This document shows positions 35,067 to 44,104 of a stretch of 64,000 nt of DNA, in pieces (position 1 is the stretch's first letter; each line of letters starts with the position of its first letter). Made by a program: the position numbers and the translations under genes. The DNA comes from Solwaraspora sp. WMMA2065. GTDB lineage: Bacteria; Actinomycetota; Actinomycetes; Mycobacteriales; Micromonosporaceae. The stretch is from contig NZ_CP128361.1 in the NCBI RefSeq assembly GCF_030345075.1, positions 744,001-808,000 of the forward strand, read 5' to 3'. The notes beneath the pieces were generated by a model. That model saw only the letters and a program-made list of their open reading frames with translations. It ran no database searches and was not told where the DNA came from.

Positions 35067-35243
35067 ATGGTCGGCAGAATGATCAAGCGCTGGGCGGTCG
35101 TCGCGGTCGCCGTGCCGCTGGCGGCAGCCGGGGCGCGCAAGCTCAGCTCGGTGGTGGAGTCCCGCAGGGGCCCGTCGTCGCGTGCCTCGAAGCTGCTACG
35201 GCAGGCGGGGGACGCGCTGCACCGGAACAAGCGGCGTCGCTGA
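35067..35243 (+). CDS. Small basic membrane protein
   Basis: A 58-residue protein; the ATG at 35067 is preceded by GAAGGAGGCGACC, an excellent ribosome-binding site. One N-terminal hydrophobic helix (RWAVVAVAVPLAAAGA) and a strongly basic C-terminus ending NKRRR are visible. It is unrecognised, but coding signals are good. Confidence 0.7.
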   Translation: MVGRMIKRWAVVAVAVPLAAAGARKLSSVVESRRGPSSRASKLLRQAGDALHRNKRRR

Positions 35244-35327
35244 AGGCGGTACGCCGCGACAGGTTGCCCGGTCCGGAGCACAACGGTCGGGGTCCGTTGC
35301 CACCGGACCGGGCAACCGCCTCTCAGG

Positions 35328-35843
35328 TCAGGACGGGCAGTTGCCGGCCGCCCGGCGCTTCTCGATCGCGTCGGCGGCGCCCGAGGCGTACTCGACGAGC
35401 ACGCCGCCGCCCGGGTCGAACCGCCAGGTGTCCTGCACCAGCCGCAGTGAGCTGTTGCCCACGGTGTCGTCGCGGCGCCAGGTCAGGTCGACGCTCGTCT
35501 CGTCGACCGGTGTCACCTCCTGCAGCTGGAACTCGACGCCGTCCTGCACCGGGCACGCCTCGTTGGTCTCGACGAACACGTCCTCCGGCACCGACTGCTG
35601 GGCCTCGGCGGTCCACAGCTGCCAGGCACCCGACCAGTCGCCGCCGGCGATCAGGTCGAACTCCTGCTGAGCGACGTCGAGCGCTTCGGCGACGTTGACC
35701 TGGATCGGCTCGCGGGTCTCGGTCGGCGAGTCGACGCCCGGGACCGACGGGGTGCCTGGGGACCCCGTCGGGGGTGGGGTGCAGCCGGCGACGAGTGTCA
35801 GGGCGGCCACCCCGACGAGTACGCTCGCGGTAGAGCGGCGCAT
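35328..35843 (-). CDS. Secreted lipoprotein, NTF2-like fold likely
   Basis: A 171-residue lipoprotein: signal MRRSTASVLVGVAALTLVAGC with lipobox LVAGC, a Pro/Thr/Ser-rich tether (TPPPTGSPGTPSVPG), and a domain with ALDVAQQEFDLIAGGDWSGA, then AWQLW and LRLVQDTWRFDP strands, like small NTF2/SnoaL-type extracytoplasmic domains. Two Cys (EACPVQ, NCPS) may bond. The fold is inference; the function is unknown. A CebR-like box lies 43 bp upstream. Confidence 0.8.
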   Translation of the reverse strand: MRRSTASVLVGVAALTLVAGCTPPPTGSPGTPSVPGVDSPTETREPIQVNVAEALDVAQQEFDLIAGGDWSGAWQLWTAEAQQSVPEDVFVETNEACPVQDGVEFQLQEVTPVDETSVDLTWRRDDTVGNSSLRLVQDTWRFDPGGGVLVEYASGAADAIEKRRAAGNCPS

Positions 35844-35885
35844 GACCGTTCCTCCTCTCGGTGCGCCTCCGGCAGGGGACGGCTT

Positions 35886-35899
35886 TGGGAGCGCTACCA
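35886..35899. promoter_or_regulatory. CebR-like operator box
   Basis: TGGGAGCGCTACCA differs at one position from the palindrome TGGGAGCGCTCCCA recognised by LacI-type CebR (cello-oligosaccharide) regulators in actinomycetes. It lies between the lipoprotein gene and the importer operon, nearer the former. Confidence 0.55.
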
Positions 35900-35981
35900 G
35901 AGGTCAATCTGGCAGCTTAGGCCCAGCATCAACTTTTGTCGATCACCTGCGGGCGGTCGGATCGGTGCCGTGTATCAGGTG

Positions 35982-36109
35982 TGTGAAACCTTGTGAACAA
36001 AGTTGCGCCGGTGGCCTCGGCCTTTTGGCTGCTCTGCCTCGCCACACGCCGAGATAGTCTCGGTGAACGGGTTTCACCTCTTGTTCACTAACGTTCAGCC
36101 TGATAGAAC
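35982..36109 (+). promoter_or_regulatory. Promoter region of the importer/hydantoinase operon with repeated GTGAA boxes
   Basis: TTGTTC (36081-36086) and TAGAAC (36104-36109) at 17-bp spacing form a plausible promoter 115 bp before the start. Around it are GTGAA half-sites: TGTGAAACC (35982), TTGTGAACAA (35991-36000), the inverted repeat GGTGAA-N5-TTCACC (36062-36078), and TTGTTCAC (36081-36088). Clustered half-sites in both orientations suggest an operator for an unidentified regulator. The rest of 35844-36224 holds no gene. Confidence 0.5.
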
Positions 36110-36224
36110 ACGGGGGGTGGCGCGCCGTACTTCGCGGCCCGCTTCGCCGCTTGACCCGCTACCTGAACGCACAGCTACCTGATTGCAAGGTCACCCTCGC
36201 CGTTCACGACGGAGGACTTCTCCC

Positions 36225-37883
36225 ATGGCTGGTACCTCTCCGCAGGGCGGATCCGCCCCGCCCGCCCTCTCCCGCCGGTCGGTGCTCCAGCTCGGGGGCA
36301 TCGGCGCGTTCCTGTTCGCCACCGGCGCCTGTGCCTCCGGCTCGGGCACCGACGGCTCCGACGACGCCTCCCCGGGCACCTCCGCCGACACCCTGCGTAT
36401 CGCCGTCTCCAGCTACCTGAGCAGCTGGGACCAGGACTTCGTCGGCTTCGACCCGGTCGCGCTCATGCTGTACAAGAACGTCTTCCCGTACATGATCGAC
36501 TACGGGGTCACCGAGGTCGACGGCTCCCGGATCCTCGACACCGAGAACGTCATGGCGACCTTCGCCGAGTCGTTCGAGCCGAACGAGGACCAGACCGTCT
36601 GGACCCTCAAGCTGCGTCAGGGCGTCACCTTCGCCAGCGGCAACGAGATGACCGCCGCCGACGTCAAGTGGTCCAAGGACCGGGCGTTCGCCGCCCAGGC
36701 CAACGTCGCCGGCATCTACCGGACCATCGGCCTGACCGAGCCGGACCAGGTCACCGTGGTCGACGACTACACGGTGCAGTTCACCCAGGCGTTCCCCAGC
36801 GCGTTGACCCGGCAGATCCAGGCGATCTCGCTGTACGTCTTCGACTCCGAGGAAGCGAAGAAGCACGCCACCGACGCCGACCCGTGGGCCACCGAGTGGT
36901 TCGCCAACAACGCCCCGACCGGCGGCTACTTCAACGTCGAGCGGGCCGTGCAGGGCCAGGAGATCGTGCTCGCCGCCAACGAGGGCTACCCGGGCCCCGA
37001 CCCGGCGCAGACCAAGACCGTCCGGATCTCGGTGGTCCCGGCCGCCGCCAACCAGCGACTCCAGCTGGAGGCCGGCGACATCGACGTGGCGCTGGGCATC
37101 GGCCAGCGTGACATCGCCGACCTGAAGAACACCGACGGCGTCAAGGTCATCTCCGCGGCCAGCAACGAGCAGGTCGCCATCCAGATGTCGGTGACCACCG
37201 CGCCGTTCGACAACGTCGACGTCCGCAAGGCCCTCGCCCACGCGGTGCCGTACGACCAGATCATCAACAATGTGTACGGCGGCGACGCCCGCCCGACGAA
37301 GAGCCTGGTGCCGCTGGACATGCCCGGCTACGACGAGCGCGGCTACCCGTACGGCTACGACCCGGACGCCGCCCGCGCCGCGCTCGCCGCCGCCGGGGTC
37401 GACCAGATCAGCTCCGAGCTGGTCTACGCCACCGACAACGACACCCAGCAGCAGATCGCGGTTTTGGTGCAGAGCGAGGCCCGCAAGGTCGGCATCGAAC
37501 TGGAACTGGTCCCGCTGGACCCGGCCACCCTCGCCGAGCGGCGGCAGCAGAAGAACATCCCGCTGCAGATCACCGCCGGTCAGCTGTGGGTCAACGACGT
37601 CGAGTACATGCTGGCCACCAGCTTCGTCGAGGGCGCCAACCTGAACTACTCCAACTACGTCAACCAGGAGCTGGAGGAGATCTACGAGCGGTCGCACACC
37701 GTCGTGGACCCGGCCGAGCGCAACGAACTCTGGCTGCGGGTGCAGGAGATCCTGGCCGCCGACGTGCCCTGGGTGATCTTCTGCCAGCCCAACTTCAACC
37801 TGCCGGTACGCGAGGACGTCGCCGGCTGGGTCCAGCCCATGGACGGACTGGCCCGGCTGCGCTACCTCCACGCCTCGGCCTGA
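36225..37883 (+). CDS. ABC transporter substrate-binding protein, family 5
   Basis: A 552-residue family 5 binding protein. The ATG at 36225 follows GGAGG at 9-nt spacing. The N-terminus combines twin-arginine (LSRRSVLQLGGIGAFLF) and a lipobox-like TGAC, so export through Tat with lipid anchoring is likely. Family features include ESFEPNEDQTVWTLKLRQGV, TAADVKWSKDR, DNVDVRKALAHAVPYD and YDPDAARAALAAAGV. It is the first gene of a 13-gene plus-strand run and should supply the substrate that the downstream enzymes degrade. Confidence 0.93.
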   Translation: MAGTSPQGGSAPPALSRRSVLQLGGIGAFLFATGACASGSGTDGSDDASPGTSADTLRIAVSSYLSSWDQDFVGFDPVALMLYKNVFPYMIDYGVTEVDGSRILDTENVMATFAESFEPNEDQTVWTLKLRQGVTFASGNEMTAADVKWSKDRAFAAQANVAGIYRTIGLTEPDQVTVVDDYTVQFTQAFPSALTRQIQAISLYVFDSEEAKKHATDADPWATEWFANNAPTGGYFNVERAVQGQEIVLAANEGYPGPDPAQTKTVRISVVPAAANQRLQLEAGDIDVALGIGQRDIADLKNTDGVKVISAASNEQVAIQMSVTTAPFDNVDVRKALAHAVPYDQIINNVYGGDARPTKSLVPLDMPGYDERGYPYGYDPDAARAALAAAGVDQISSELVYATDNDTQQQIAVLVQSEARKVGIELELVPLDPATLAERRQQKNIPLQITAGQLWVNDVEYMLATSFVEGANLNYSNYVNQELEEIYERSHTVVDPAERNELWLRVQEILAADVPWVIFCQPNFNLPVREDVAGWVQPMDGLARLRYLHASA

Positions 37884-37905
37884 CCCACTCCGGCACCCAC
37901 CCCTC

Positions 37906-38916
37906 ATGCGCATCGCCCGCTTCGTCGCCCGCCGGCTGCTGCAGCTCGTACCGGTGCTGCTCGGCGTGATCGTCGCGACCTTCGTCCTGGTACGGGTGCT
38001 CCCCGGGGATCCGATCCGGACCATCCTCGGCCCGAACTCCACCGAGGTCGAGGCCGCCGCCGCCCGGGCCCGCTACGGACTGGACCAGCCACTGTGGAAA
38101 CAGTTCCTGGACTACCTGGGCGGACTGCTCACCGGTGACCTCGGCACGTCGATCCAGAGCGGCAACGCGGTCGCCGGCGAGCTGGCCCTACGGGTCGGCC
38201 CCACCCTGCAACTGGTGGTGCTGGCGGTCGCCGTGGCGGTGCTCATCGCCGTGGTCGGCGGCATCTGGTCGGCGCGCCGCGCCGACCGGGCCGCCGACCA
38301 CGGCATCCGGGTACTGGCCCTGATCGGCAACTCGGTGCCGGAGTTCTGGCTCGGCCTGGTGCTGGTCCTGGTCGGCTACAGCATGCTCGGCTGGTTCCCG
38401 GCCCCCAGCGGCCGGGTCGACCCGGACACCAACCTCACTCCGATCACCGGCGCAGAGCTGATCGACGCCGCGCTGACCGCAAACGGACCGGCGTTCACCT
38501 CCGCGCTGGCCCACCTGGCGCTGCCGGTGGCCACCCTGGCGATCGTGGTGGTCGCCCCGCTGCTGCGCAGCGTGCGCGCCTCCGCGCTGGAGGTGCTGCA
38601 CTCCGAGGCGTACACCGCCGCCGCCGCGCACGGGCTGCGCGACCGGCTGCTGCGCCGCGGCTACCTGGTGCGCTCCGCGCTGGTCCGGCTGCCGTCGCTG
38701 GCCGCCCTGGTCTTCGGCACCGCGGTCGGGTCGACCGTGCTGATCGAGTACGTCTACTCCTGGCAGGGCTTCGGCCAGTGGGCGCTGCGCGGGCTGCTCT
38801 ACCGCGACTTCCCGGTCGTGCAGGCCTCCGTGCTGCTCATCGCCGTCTGCTACGTCCTCGTCTTCCTGATCGCCGACGTGGTGCACGCGATCCTCGACCC
38901 GAGAGTGAAGATCTGA
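37906..38916 (+). CDS. Peptide-type ABC transporter permease (DppB-like)
   Basis: A 336-residue membrane protein with the DppB pattern: FVARRLLQLVPVLLGVIVAT, VLPGDPIRTILG, ARARYGLDQPLWKQF, GDLGTSIQSG, and the coupling loop around AHGLRDRLLRRGYLVRSAL. It starts 22 bp after the binding-protein gene and overlaps the next permease at TGATG. Confidence 0.93.
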   Translation: MRIARFVARRLLQLVPVLLGVIVATFVLVRVLPGDPIRTILGPNSTEVEAAAARARYGLDQPLWKQFLDYLGGLLTGDLGTSIQSGNAVAGELALRVGPTLQLVVLAVAVAVLIAVVGGIWSARRADRAADHGIRVLALIGNSVPEFWLGLVLVLVGYSMLGWFPAPSGRVDPDTNLTPITGAELIDAALTANGPAFTSALAHLALPVATLAIVVVAPLLRSVRASALEVLHSEAYTAAAAHGLRDRLLRRGYLVRSALVRLPSLAALVFGTAVGSTVLIEYVYSWQGFGQWALRGLLYRDFPVVQASVLLIAVCYVLVFLIADVVHAILDPRVKI

Positions 38917-39812
38917 TGGTTGACCTGCGCGCGGCCGGCGGACCGGCGGACAGCGCCGACGACGCCACCCCGGTGGTGGCTGCCGGCACCGCCCGGGGCG
39001 GCCGGTTCGCCACCGTACTGATCTCCGTCGGCGCGACGATCCTCGCGGTGGTGGCGCTGGCCGCGATCGCCGCGCCGCTGCTGTCGTCCTGGGGCCCGCA
39101 GGAGATCGACCCGGCCGGCACCCTGCTGCCGCCCGGCGGCAGCCACCCGCTCGGCACCGACATCAACGGAATGGACGTGTGGAGCCGGCTGCTGCACGCC
39201 GGCCGGCTCGACCTGGGCATCGCGGTCGCCGCGGTCGCCCTCGCCGTGCTCGCCGGCACCACCCTCGGCCTGGTCGCCGGCTACTTCGGCGGCTGGATCG
39301 ACGACGTGCTGATGCGACTGCTCGACATCTTCCAGGCGTTCCCCACCTTCATCCTGGCCCTCGCGGTGGCCGCCCTGCTCGGCGGCGGCACGGTCAACCT
39401 GATCCTGACCATCGCCCTGGTCAACGCGCCCGGTTACGCCCGGCTGGTGCGGGCCGAAGTCCGCTCGGTACGGGAGCTGCCGTTCATCGACGCCGCGGTC
39501 ACCTCCGGGGCGTCGCACCTCGGGGTGCTGTGGCGGCACGTGCTGCCGAACAGTCTCACCCCGGTGCGGGTGATCGCCCCGCTCGGCTGCGGCTGGGCGA
39601 TGCTCACCCTGGCCGGGCTGTCCTTCCTCGGGCTGGGCATCTCGGTGCCGACCGCCGAATGGGGGTCGATGATCAGTCTCGGTTCGCCGGACGTGGTCGC
39701 CGGCCGCTGGTGGACCTCGGTGCCGCCCGGCCTGTTCCTGCTGATCAGCGTGTTCGGCTTCAGTCTGCTCGGCGAAGGGCTGCAGGAACGCGCGGAAGCG
39801 AAACGGCGGTGA
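38916..39812 (+). CDS. Peptide-type ABC transporter permease (DppC-like)
   Basis: A 298-residue permease. After a short cytoplasmic N-terminus come a membrane helix, PLGTDINGMDVWSRLLHAGR (DppC motif) and the transport domain with the EVRSVRELPFIDAAVTSGAS coupling loop. The start ATG shares its A with the preceding TGA stop; its own stop overlaps the GTG of the fused ATPase gene. Confidence 0.93.
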   Translation: MVDLRAAGGPADSADDATPVVAAGTARGGRFATVLISVGATILAVVALAAIAAPLLSSWGPQEIDPAGTLLPPGGSHPLGTDINGMDVWSRLLHAGRLDLGIAVAAVALAVLAGTTLGLVAGYFGGWIDDVLMRLLDIFQAFPTFILALAVAALLGGGTVNLILTIALVNAPGYARLVRAEVRSVRELPFIDAAVTSGASHLGVLWRHVLPNSLTPVRVIAPLGCGWAMLTLAGLSFLGLGISVPTAEWGSMISLGSPDVVAGRWWTSVPPGLFLLISVFGFSLLGEGLQERAEAKRR

Positions 39813-42025
39813 CCGCGATGGACCCGACGACGACGATCACCCGCGACCTGCTCGCCATCGAGAACCTGTCGGTGCTGATCCGCCGGCCCGGTCGGCAGGT
39901 CGCCGCGCTCAGCGGGGTCAGCCTGCACGTCGACCGGGGTGAGGTGGTCGGCCTGGTCGGCGAGAGCGGCGGCGGCAAGTCCATGGTGGCCCGCTCGATC
40001 GTCGGCCTGCTGCCCGGCGGCGCGCAGGCCACCGGCCGGGTCCGCTTCCACGGCGGCGACGTCACCGGCGACCTCACCAGTGACCTCACCAGTGACGCCA
40101 CCGGTGACGCCACCGGTGACCCCGCTGGCGGGCCGAGTGACGGTGCCGGCAACACCGGCGGACCGGTCGACGTACTGCGGCTCGACCCGGAGCAGCTGCG
40201 CCGCCACCGTGGCCACGGCGCGGCGATCTGCTTCCAGAACCCGCGCGGCGCGCTCAGCCCCACCCGTACCGTCGGTCGGCAGTTGACCGACCGGCTCACC
40301 ACCCATCAGGGGATGACCGGGCAGCAGGCCCGTCAGGTGGCCAGGGAACTGTTCGCGGCGGTCGGTATCCGCAGCCCGCAGCGGCGGCTCGACGCGTACC
40401 CGCACGAACTGTCCGGCGGGATGGCGCAGCGGGTGATGATCTCGCTGGCCACCGGCTGCGCGCCCGGCCTGCTGATCGCCGACGAACCCACCACCGGCCT
40501 GGACGTCACCCTGGCCCGGGAGATCCTCCGCCAGTTCCGCCAGGCCGCCGACGCCGACCGGCGTGGGGTGCTGCTCATCTCGCACGACCTGGCCTCGATC
40601 GCCGAGGTCTGCGACCGGGTGGTGGTGCTCTACGCCGGCACCGTCGTGGAGAGCGGGCCGGCGGCGCAGGTGCTGCGGGCCCCGGCCCACCCGTACACCC
40701 GGGCGTTGCTCGCCTCGGTGCCCGACGTGGACGGCCGCCCGGTGCGGGCCACCGCCGGCGGGATGCCGCTGCTGACCGCCCCGCCCGACGACTGCCCGTT
40801 CGTCTCCCGGTGCGCGCACGCCACTGACCGCTGCGCCGCGCAGCGTCCGCCGACCGGCGCCGTGCCGGCCGCCACGTCGGTCACGGCCGCGTCGGACCGC
40901 GCTGCCGGCGGGACGGCCGGCTGGACGCTGGCTTGCTTCCACCCGCAGACCGGGCCGTTGGTCACCGACCCGGCCGTCGTCGACACGTCGGTGGGCACCG
41001 CGTCGCCTGGCACCGCACCGCGGGTCGACGCCGAGCGGGCCGGCGCAGCCGAGCGGACCGTGCTGCGTATCGACGACGCGCACGTGGTCTACCGCAGCCG
41101 GTTCGGCCGCGGCGGGCACCACGCGCTGCGCGGCGTCGACCTGACCGTGGCCGCCGGCGAAACCCTCGGCGTCGTCGGAGAGAGCGGCTGCGGTAAATCG
41201 ACCCTGGCCAAGCTGATCCTCGGGCTGGTCGAGCCGGCAACCGGCACCGTCGAGATCGGCGGCGCCCGGATGGCCGAGCTGCGCGGCCGGGCGCTGCGCA
41301 CCCTGCGGACCCGCGCCCAGATGGTGTTCCAGGATCCGTTCGGCGCGCTCAGCCCACGCCGCACCGTCGCGGACGCCATCGCCGAACCGCTGCGCGCCCT
41401 CGGCGTACCGGCGCCGCAGCGGGCCGAACGGGTCGGTGCCGCACTGGACCGGATGGAGCTGGACCGGTCGATCCTCGCCCGCCGCCCGCATGAACTCTCC
41501 GGCGGGCAGGCACAGCGGGTCGGCATCGCCCGCGCCCTGGTCGGCGACCCCGACCTGATCGTCTTCGACGAGCCGACGTCGGCGCTGGACGTCACCGTGC
41601 AGGCGCAGATCCTCGAAGTGATCCGCGACGTCGCCGCCGACCGGGACCGGGGCAGCGTGTTCATCTCCCACGACCTGGCCACGGTACGCGGCTTCGCCGA
41701 CCGGGTGATCGTGCTCTACCTGGGCCGGATCGTCGAGGAGGGGCCGGTCGACGAGGTCTTCACCAGCCCGGCGCACCCGTACACCCGGGCGTTGCTGTCC
41801 AGCGCGCCGAGCCTCGGCGCCGGGTTCGGCGGCGGCCGCGTCGACCTGCTCAAGGACCTCGACGAGACCGACGCCGCCGCCGGCTGCCCGCTCGCCGCCC
41901 GCTGCCCGTTCGTCACCGGCCGGTGCCGTACCGAGGAACAGCAACTGCAGCCGTACGGGCGCAGCCGGGCAGCCTGCTGGCGGGCCCCGGAGATCCCCGA
42001 CCTGCTGACCGAATCCGAAAGGTGA
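39809..42025 (+). CDS. Fused DppD-DppF-type double ATPase
   Basis: A 738-residue chain containing both ATPases of the importer. NBD1 has GESGGGKS, LSGGMAQR and LLIADEPTTGLD; NBD2 has GESGCGKST, LSGGQAQR and LIVFDEPTSALD. Each carries its own peptide-importer C-terminal segment (HPYTRALLASVP with CPFVSRCAH, and HPYTRALLSSAP with CPLAARCPF). The start GTG at 39809 overlaps the permease stop (GTGA); ATG 39818 is an alternative. NBD1 has an Asp/Thr/Gly-rich insert after the Walker A region, made by a 12-bp repeat. Fusion of two ATPases is known in this class (YejF/GsiA-like). Confidence 0.92.
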   Translation: MTAMDPTTTITRDLLAIENLSVLIRRPGRQVAALSGVSLHVDRGEVVGLVGESGGGKSMVARSIVGLLPGGAQATGRVRFHGGDVTGDLTSDLTSDATGDATGDPAGGPSDGAGNTGGPVDVLRLDPEQLRRHRGHGAAICFQNPRGALSPTRTVGRQLTDRLTTHQGMTGQQARQVARELFAAVGIRSPQRRLDAYPHELSGGMAQRVMISLATGCAPGLLIADEPTTGLDVTLAREILRQFRQAADADRRGVLLISHDLASIAEVCDRVVVLYAGTVVESGPAAQVLRAPAHPYTRALLASVPDVDGRPVRATAGGMPLLTAPPDDCPFVSRCAHATDRCAAQRPPTGAVPAATSVTAASDRAAGGTAGWTLACFHPQTGPLVTDPAVVDTSVGTASPGTAPRVDAERAGAAERTVLRIDDAHVVYRSRFGRGGHHALRGVDLTVAAGETLGVVGESGCGKSTLAKLILGLVEPATGTVEIGGARMAELRGRALRTLRTRAQMVFQDPFGALSPRRTVADAIAEPLRALGVPAPQRAERVGAALDRMELDRSILARRPHELSGGQAQRVGIARALVGDPDLIVFDEPTSALDVTVQAQILEVIRDVAADRDRGSVFISHDLATVRGFADRVIVLYLGRIVEEGPVDEVFTSPAHPYTRALLSSAPSLGAGFGGGRVDLLKDLDETDAAAGCPLAARCPFVTGRCRTEEQQLQPYGRSRAACWRAPEIPDLLTESER
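40058..40129. repeat. Six imperfect 12-bp repeats within NBD1
   Basis: Units at 40058, 40070, 40082, 40094, 40106 and 40118, each 12 bp (GACCTCACCAGT type), encode D-x-T/A-G/S four times over and variants. They add a flexible acidic loop to NBD1 and could vary in number between strains by slippage. Confidence 0.85.
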
Positions 42026-42034
42026 CCTGAGACG

Positions 42035-44104
42035 ATGCCCGCACCGCACATCCGGCTCGCCGTCGACATCGGCGGCACCTTCGTCGACGCGATGGAGCTG
42101 GACACCCGCACCAACCAGGTCCGGTTCCGCAAGGCGTCGACCACGCCGGCCCGCCCCTGGGAAGGGGTGCTGGACGCGGTGACCGCGCTCGGCACCGACC
42201 TGTCCGAGGTGGAGCTGTTCATCCACGGCACCACGCTCGGGCTCAACGCGGTGCTGGAGCGCCGGGGCGGGGCCACCGGCATCATCACCAACGAGGGCTT
42301 CCGGGACGTCTTCCTGCTCGGCCGGGGCAACGTGCCCGCCGACCACATGTACGACTTCCAGTACGAACGGCCGGAGAGCCTGGTCAAACGGCGGTACACC
42401 GCCGGGGTGACCGGCCGGCTCGACTACCGGGGTCGGGTGGTGACCGAACTCGACCCGGACAGTGTCCGGGCCGCCGCCCGCACCCTGGTCGAGGAGCACG
42501 GCGTCGGGTCGATCGCGGTCTGCTTCCTGCACTCGTTTGTCGACCCGAGCCACGAACGCGCCGCCGCCGCACTCATCCGCGAGGCGTACCCGCAGGTCAG
42601 CGTCTCGGTGTCGACGGACATCGTGCGCGAGCACCGCGAGTACGAGCGGACCAGCACCACCGTGCTGGAGGCGTACATCCGGCCGATCTTCGAACGCTAC
42701 GTCGACGAGCTGGAGTCCGGGCTGGCCGCCCGGGGCTTCGCCGGCCGGTTCCTGATCATGCGGTCCGGCGGCGGGTCGATGACCTCGACGACGGCCAAGA
42801 CGTCGCCGACGCACACCGTGCTGTCCGGCCCGGCCGGCGGCATCGTCGGCGCCGCCTACCTGGCCGGGGCGCTGGGCCGGGACAACCTGCTCACCTTCGA
42901 CATCGGCGGGACGTCGCTGGACGCCTGCGTGATCGAGGCGGGCAGCCCGGTCGCCGCGTACGAGGCGCAGCTGGAGCACTTCCCGCTGCTGATCCCGACG
43001 TACGACATCCGCACCATCGGTGCCGGCGGTGGCTCCATCGCCTGGCTGGACCGGGGCCTGCTGAAGGTGGGCCCGCAGAGTGCCGGTGCCGACCCGGGGC
43101 CGGTCTGCTACGGCCGGGGCGGGCAGCGGCCGACCGTCACCGACGCCTCGGTGGTGCTCGGCTACGTCGACCCGGACCGGTTCCTGGCCGGCACGATGGG
43201 GTTGCAGGCCAAGGCGGCGCAGGCGGCGCTCGACGAGCAGATCGCCACCCCGCTGGGGCTGAGCCCGACCGCCGCTGCGGCCGGCGTCTACGACGTGCTG
43301 CTGGCCCGCACCGTCGGCGCGGTCCGGCAGATCACCGTGGAACGCGGCCACGACCCCCGGGTCTTCTCGCTGCTCGCCTTCGGCGGTGCCGGCCCGTTGC
43401 TGGCCCCGCTGCTGGCCCGCGAGATGGGCATCCGGGAGGTGGTGGTGCCGTTCGCCCCGTCCGGCTTCTCCGCCTGGGGGATGCTGTCGGCCGACATCGT
43501 CGACGACTTCTCCCGGACGGTGCTGGCCACCCTGGACGCCGACGCGCCGGAGGGCAGCGTCGACCTGGCCGCGCTGGAGGCGATGTTCGTCGAGGTCGAG
43601 GCCGAGGCGGTCGGCTCCCTGGTGGAGCAGGGCGTCGACGCCGGCTCGGCGGTGCTGGAACGCCAGTTGGAGCTGCGCTACCTCGGTCAGGAACACACCC
43701 TGATCGTCACCGTCGGCGCCGAGCTGGACCGCGACGCGATCCGGGATGCGTTCGAGCAGCTGCATCGCACCCGGTACGGCCACGCGATGAGCAACCGGCT
43801 GCAGATCCTCAACCTGCGGGTGCGCGGTATCGGCCGGACCACCCGCCCGGAGCTGGTCCGCCCGCCGGCCGGCGACGGCGACCCGACGCGGGCGCTGCTC
43901 GGCCGCCGCGACGCCTTCGACTTCGGCACCCGCGAGGTGGCGTCGTTCGCCGTCTACGACCGGGCGAAGCTGGCGCCGGGGGACCGGTTCGCCGGGCCGG
44001 CCCTGGTCGACGAGGGCACCTCCACCACGGTGGTGCCCAGCGGGCAGCGCGTCGAGGTCGACCCGCACGGCTACCTGCTGGTGACCCTGGAGGAGGCGAA
44101 GTGA
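42035..44104 (+). CDS. hyuA: Hydantoinase/oxoprolinase family protein, A subunit
   Basis: A 689-residue HyuA-type subunit with the actin-like ATPase fold. N-terminal phosphate-binding motif LAVDIGGTFVDAMELD, HGTTLGLNAVLERRG, the second phosphate loop NLLTFDIGGTSLDACVIE, and GAGGGSIAWLD followed by GPQSAGADPGPVCYGRGG. These enzymes use ATP to open or carboxylate cyclic amides and ketones (N-methylhydantoin, 5-oxoproline, acetone, acetophenone, caprolactam). It begins 9 bp after the ATPase gene, and its end overlaps the B subunit start. Confidence 0.93.
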   Translation: MPAPHIRLAVDIGGTFVDAMELDTRTNQVRFRKASTTPARPWEGVLDAVTALGTDLSEVELFIHGTTLGLNAVLERRGGATGIITNEGFRDVFLLGRGNVPADHMYDFQYERPESLVKRRYTAGVTGRLDYRGRVVTELDPDSVRAAARTLVEEHGVGSIAVCFLHSFVDPSHERAAAALIREAYPQVSVSVSTDIVREHREYERTSTTVLEAYIRPIFERYVDELESGLAARGFAGRFLIMRSGGGSMTSTTAKTSPTHTVLSGPAGGIVGAAYLAGALGRDNLLTFDIGGTSLDACVIEAGSPVAAYEAQLEHFPLLIPTYDIRTIGAGGGSIAWLDRGLLKVGPQSAGADPGPVCYGRGGQRPTVTDASVVLGYVDPDRFLAGTMGLQAKAAQAALDEQIATPLGLSPTAAAAGVYDVLLARTVGAVRQITVERGHDPRVFSLLAFGGAGPLLAPLLAREMGIREVVVPFAPSGFSAWGMLSADIVDDFSRTVLATLDADAPEGSVDLAALEAMFVEVEAEAVGSLVEQGVDAGSAVLERQLELRYLGQEHTLIVTVGAELDRDAIRDAFEQLHRTRYGHAMSNRLQILNLRVRGIGRTTRPELVRPPAGDGDPTRALLGRRDAFDFGTREVASFAVYDRAKLAPGDRFAGPALVDEGTSTTVVPSGQRVEVDPHGYLLVTLEEAK

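Noticed and set aside
39434-44068. Minus-strand open frame of 1544 codons
   Set aside because: It is antisense to the permease, fused ATPase and hyuA genes, and its composition (Val/Gly/Arg/His/Gln) is that of a reverse-strand shadow in high-GC DNA.
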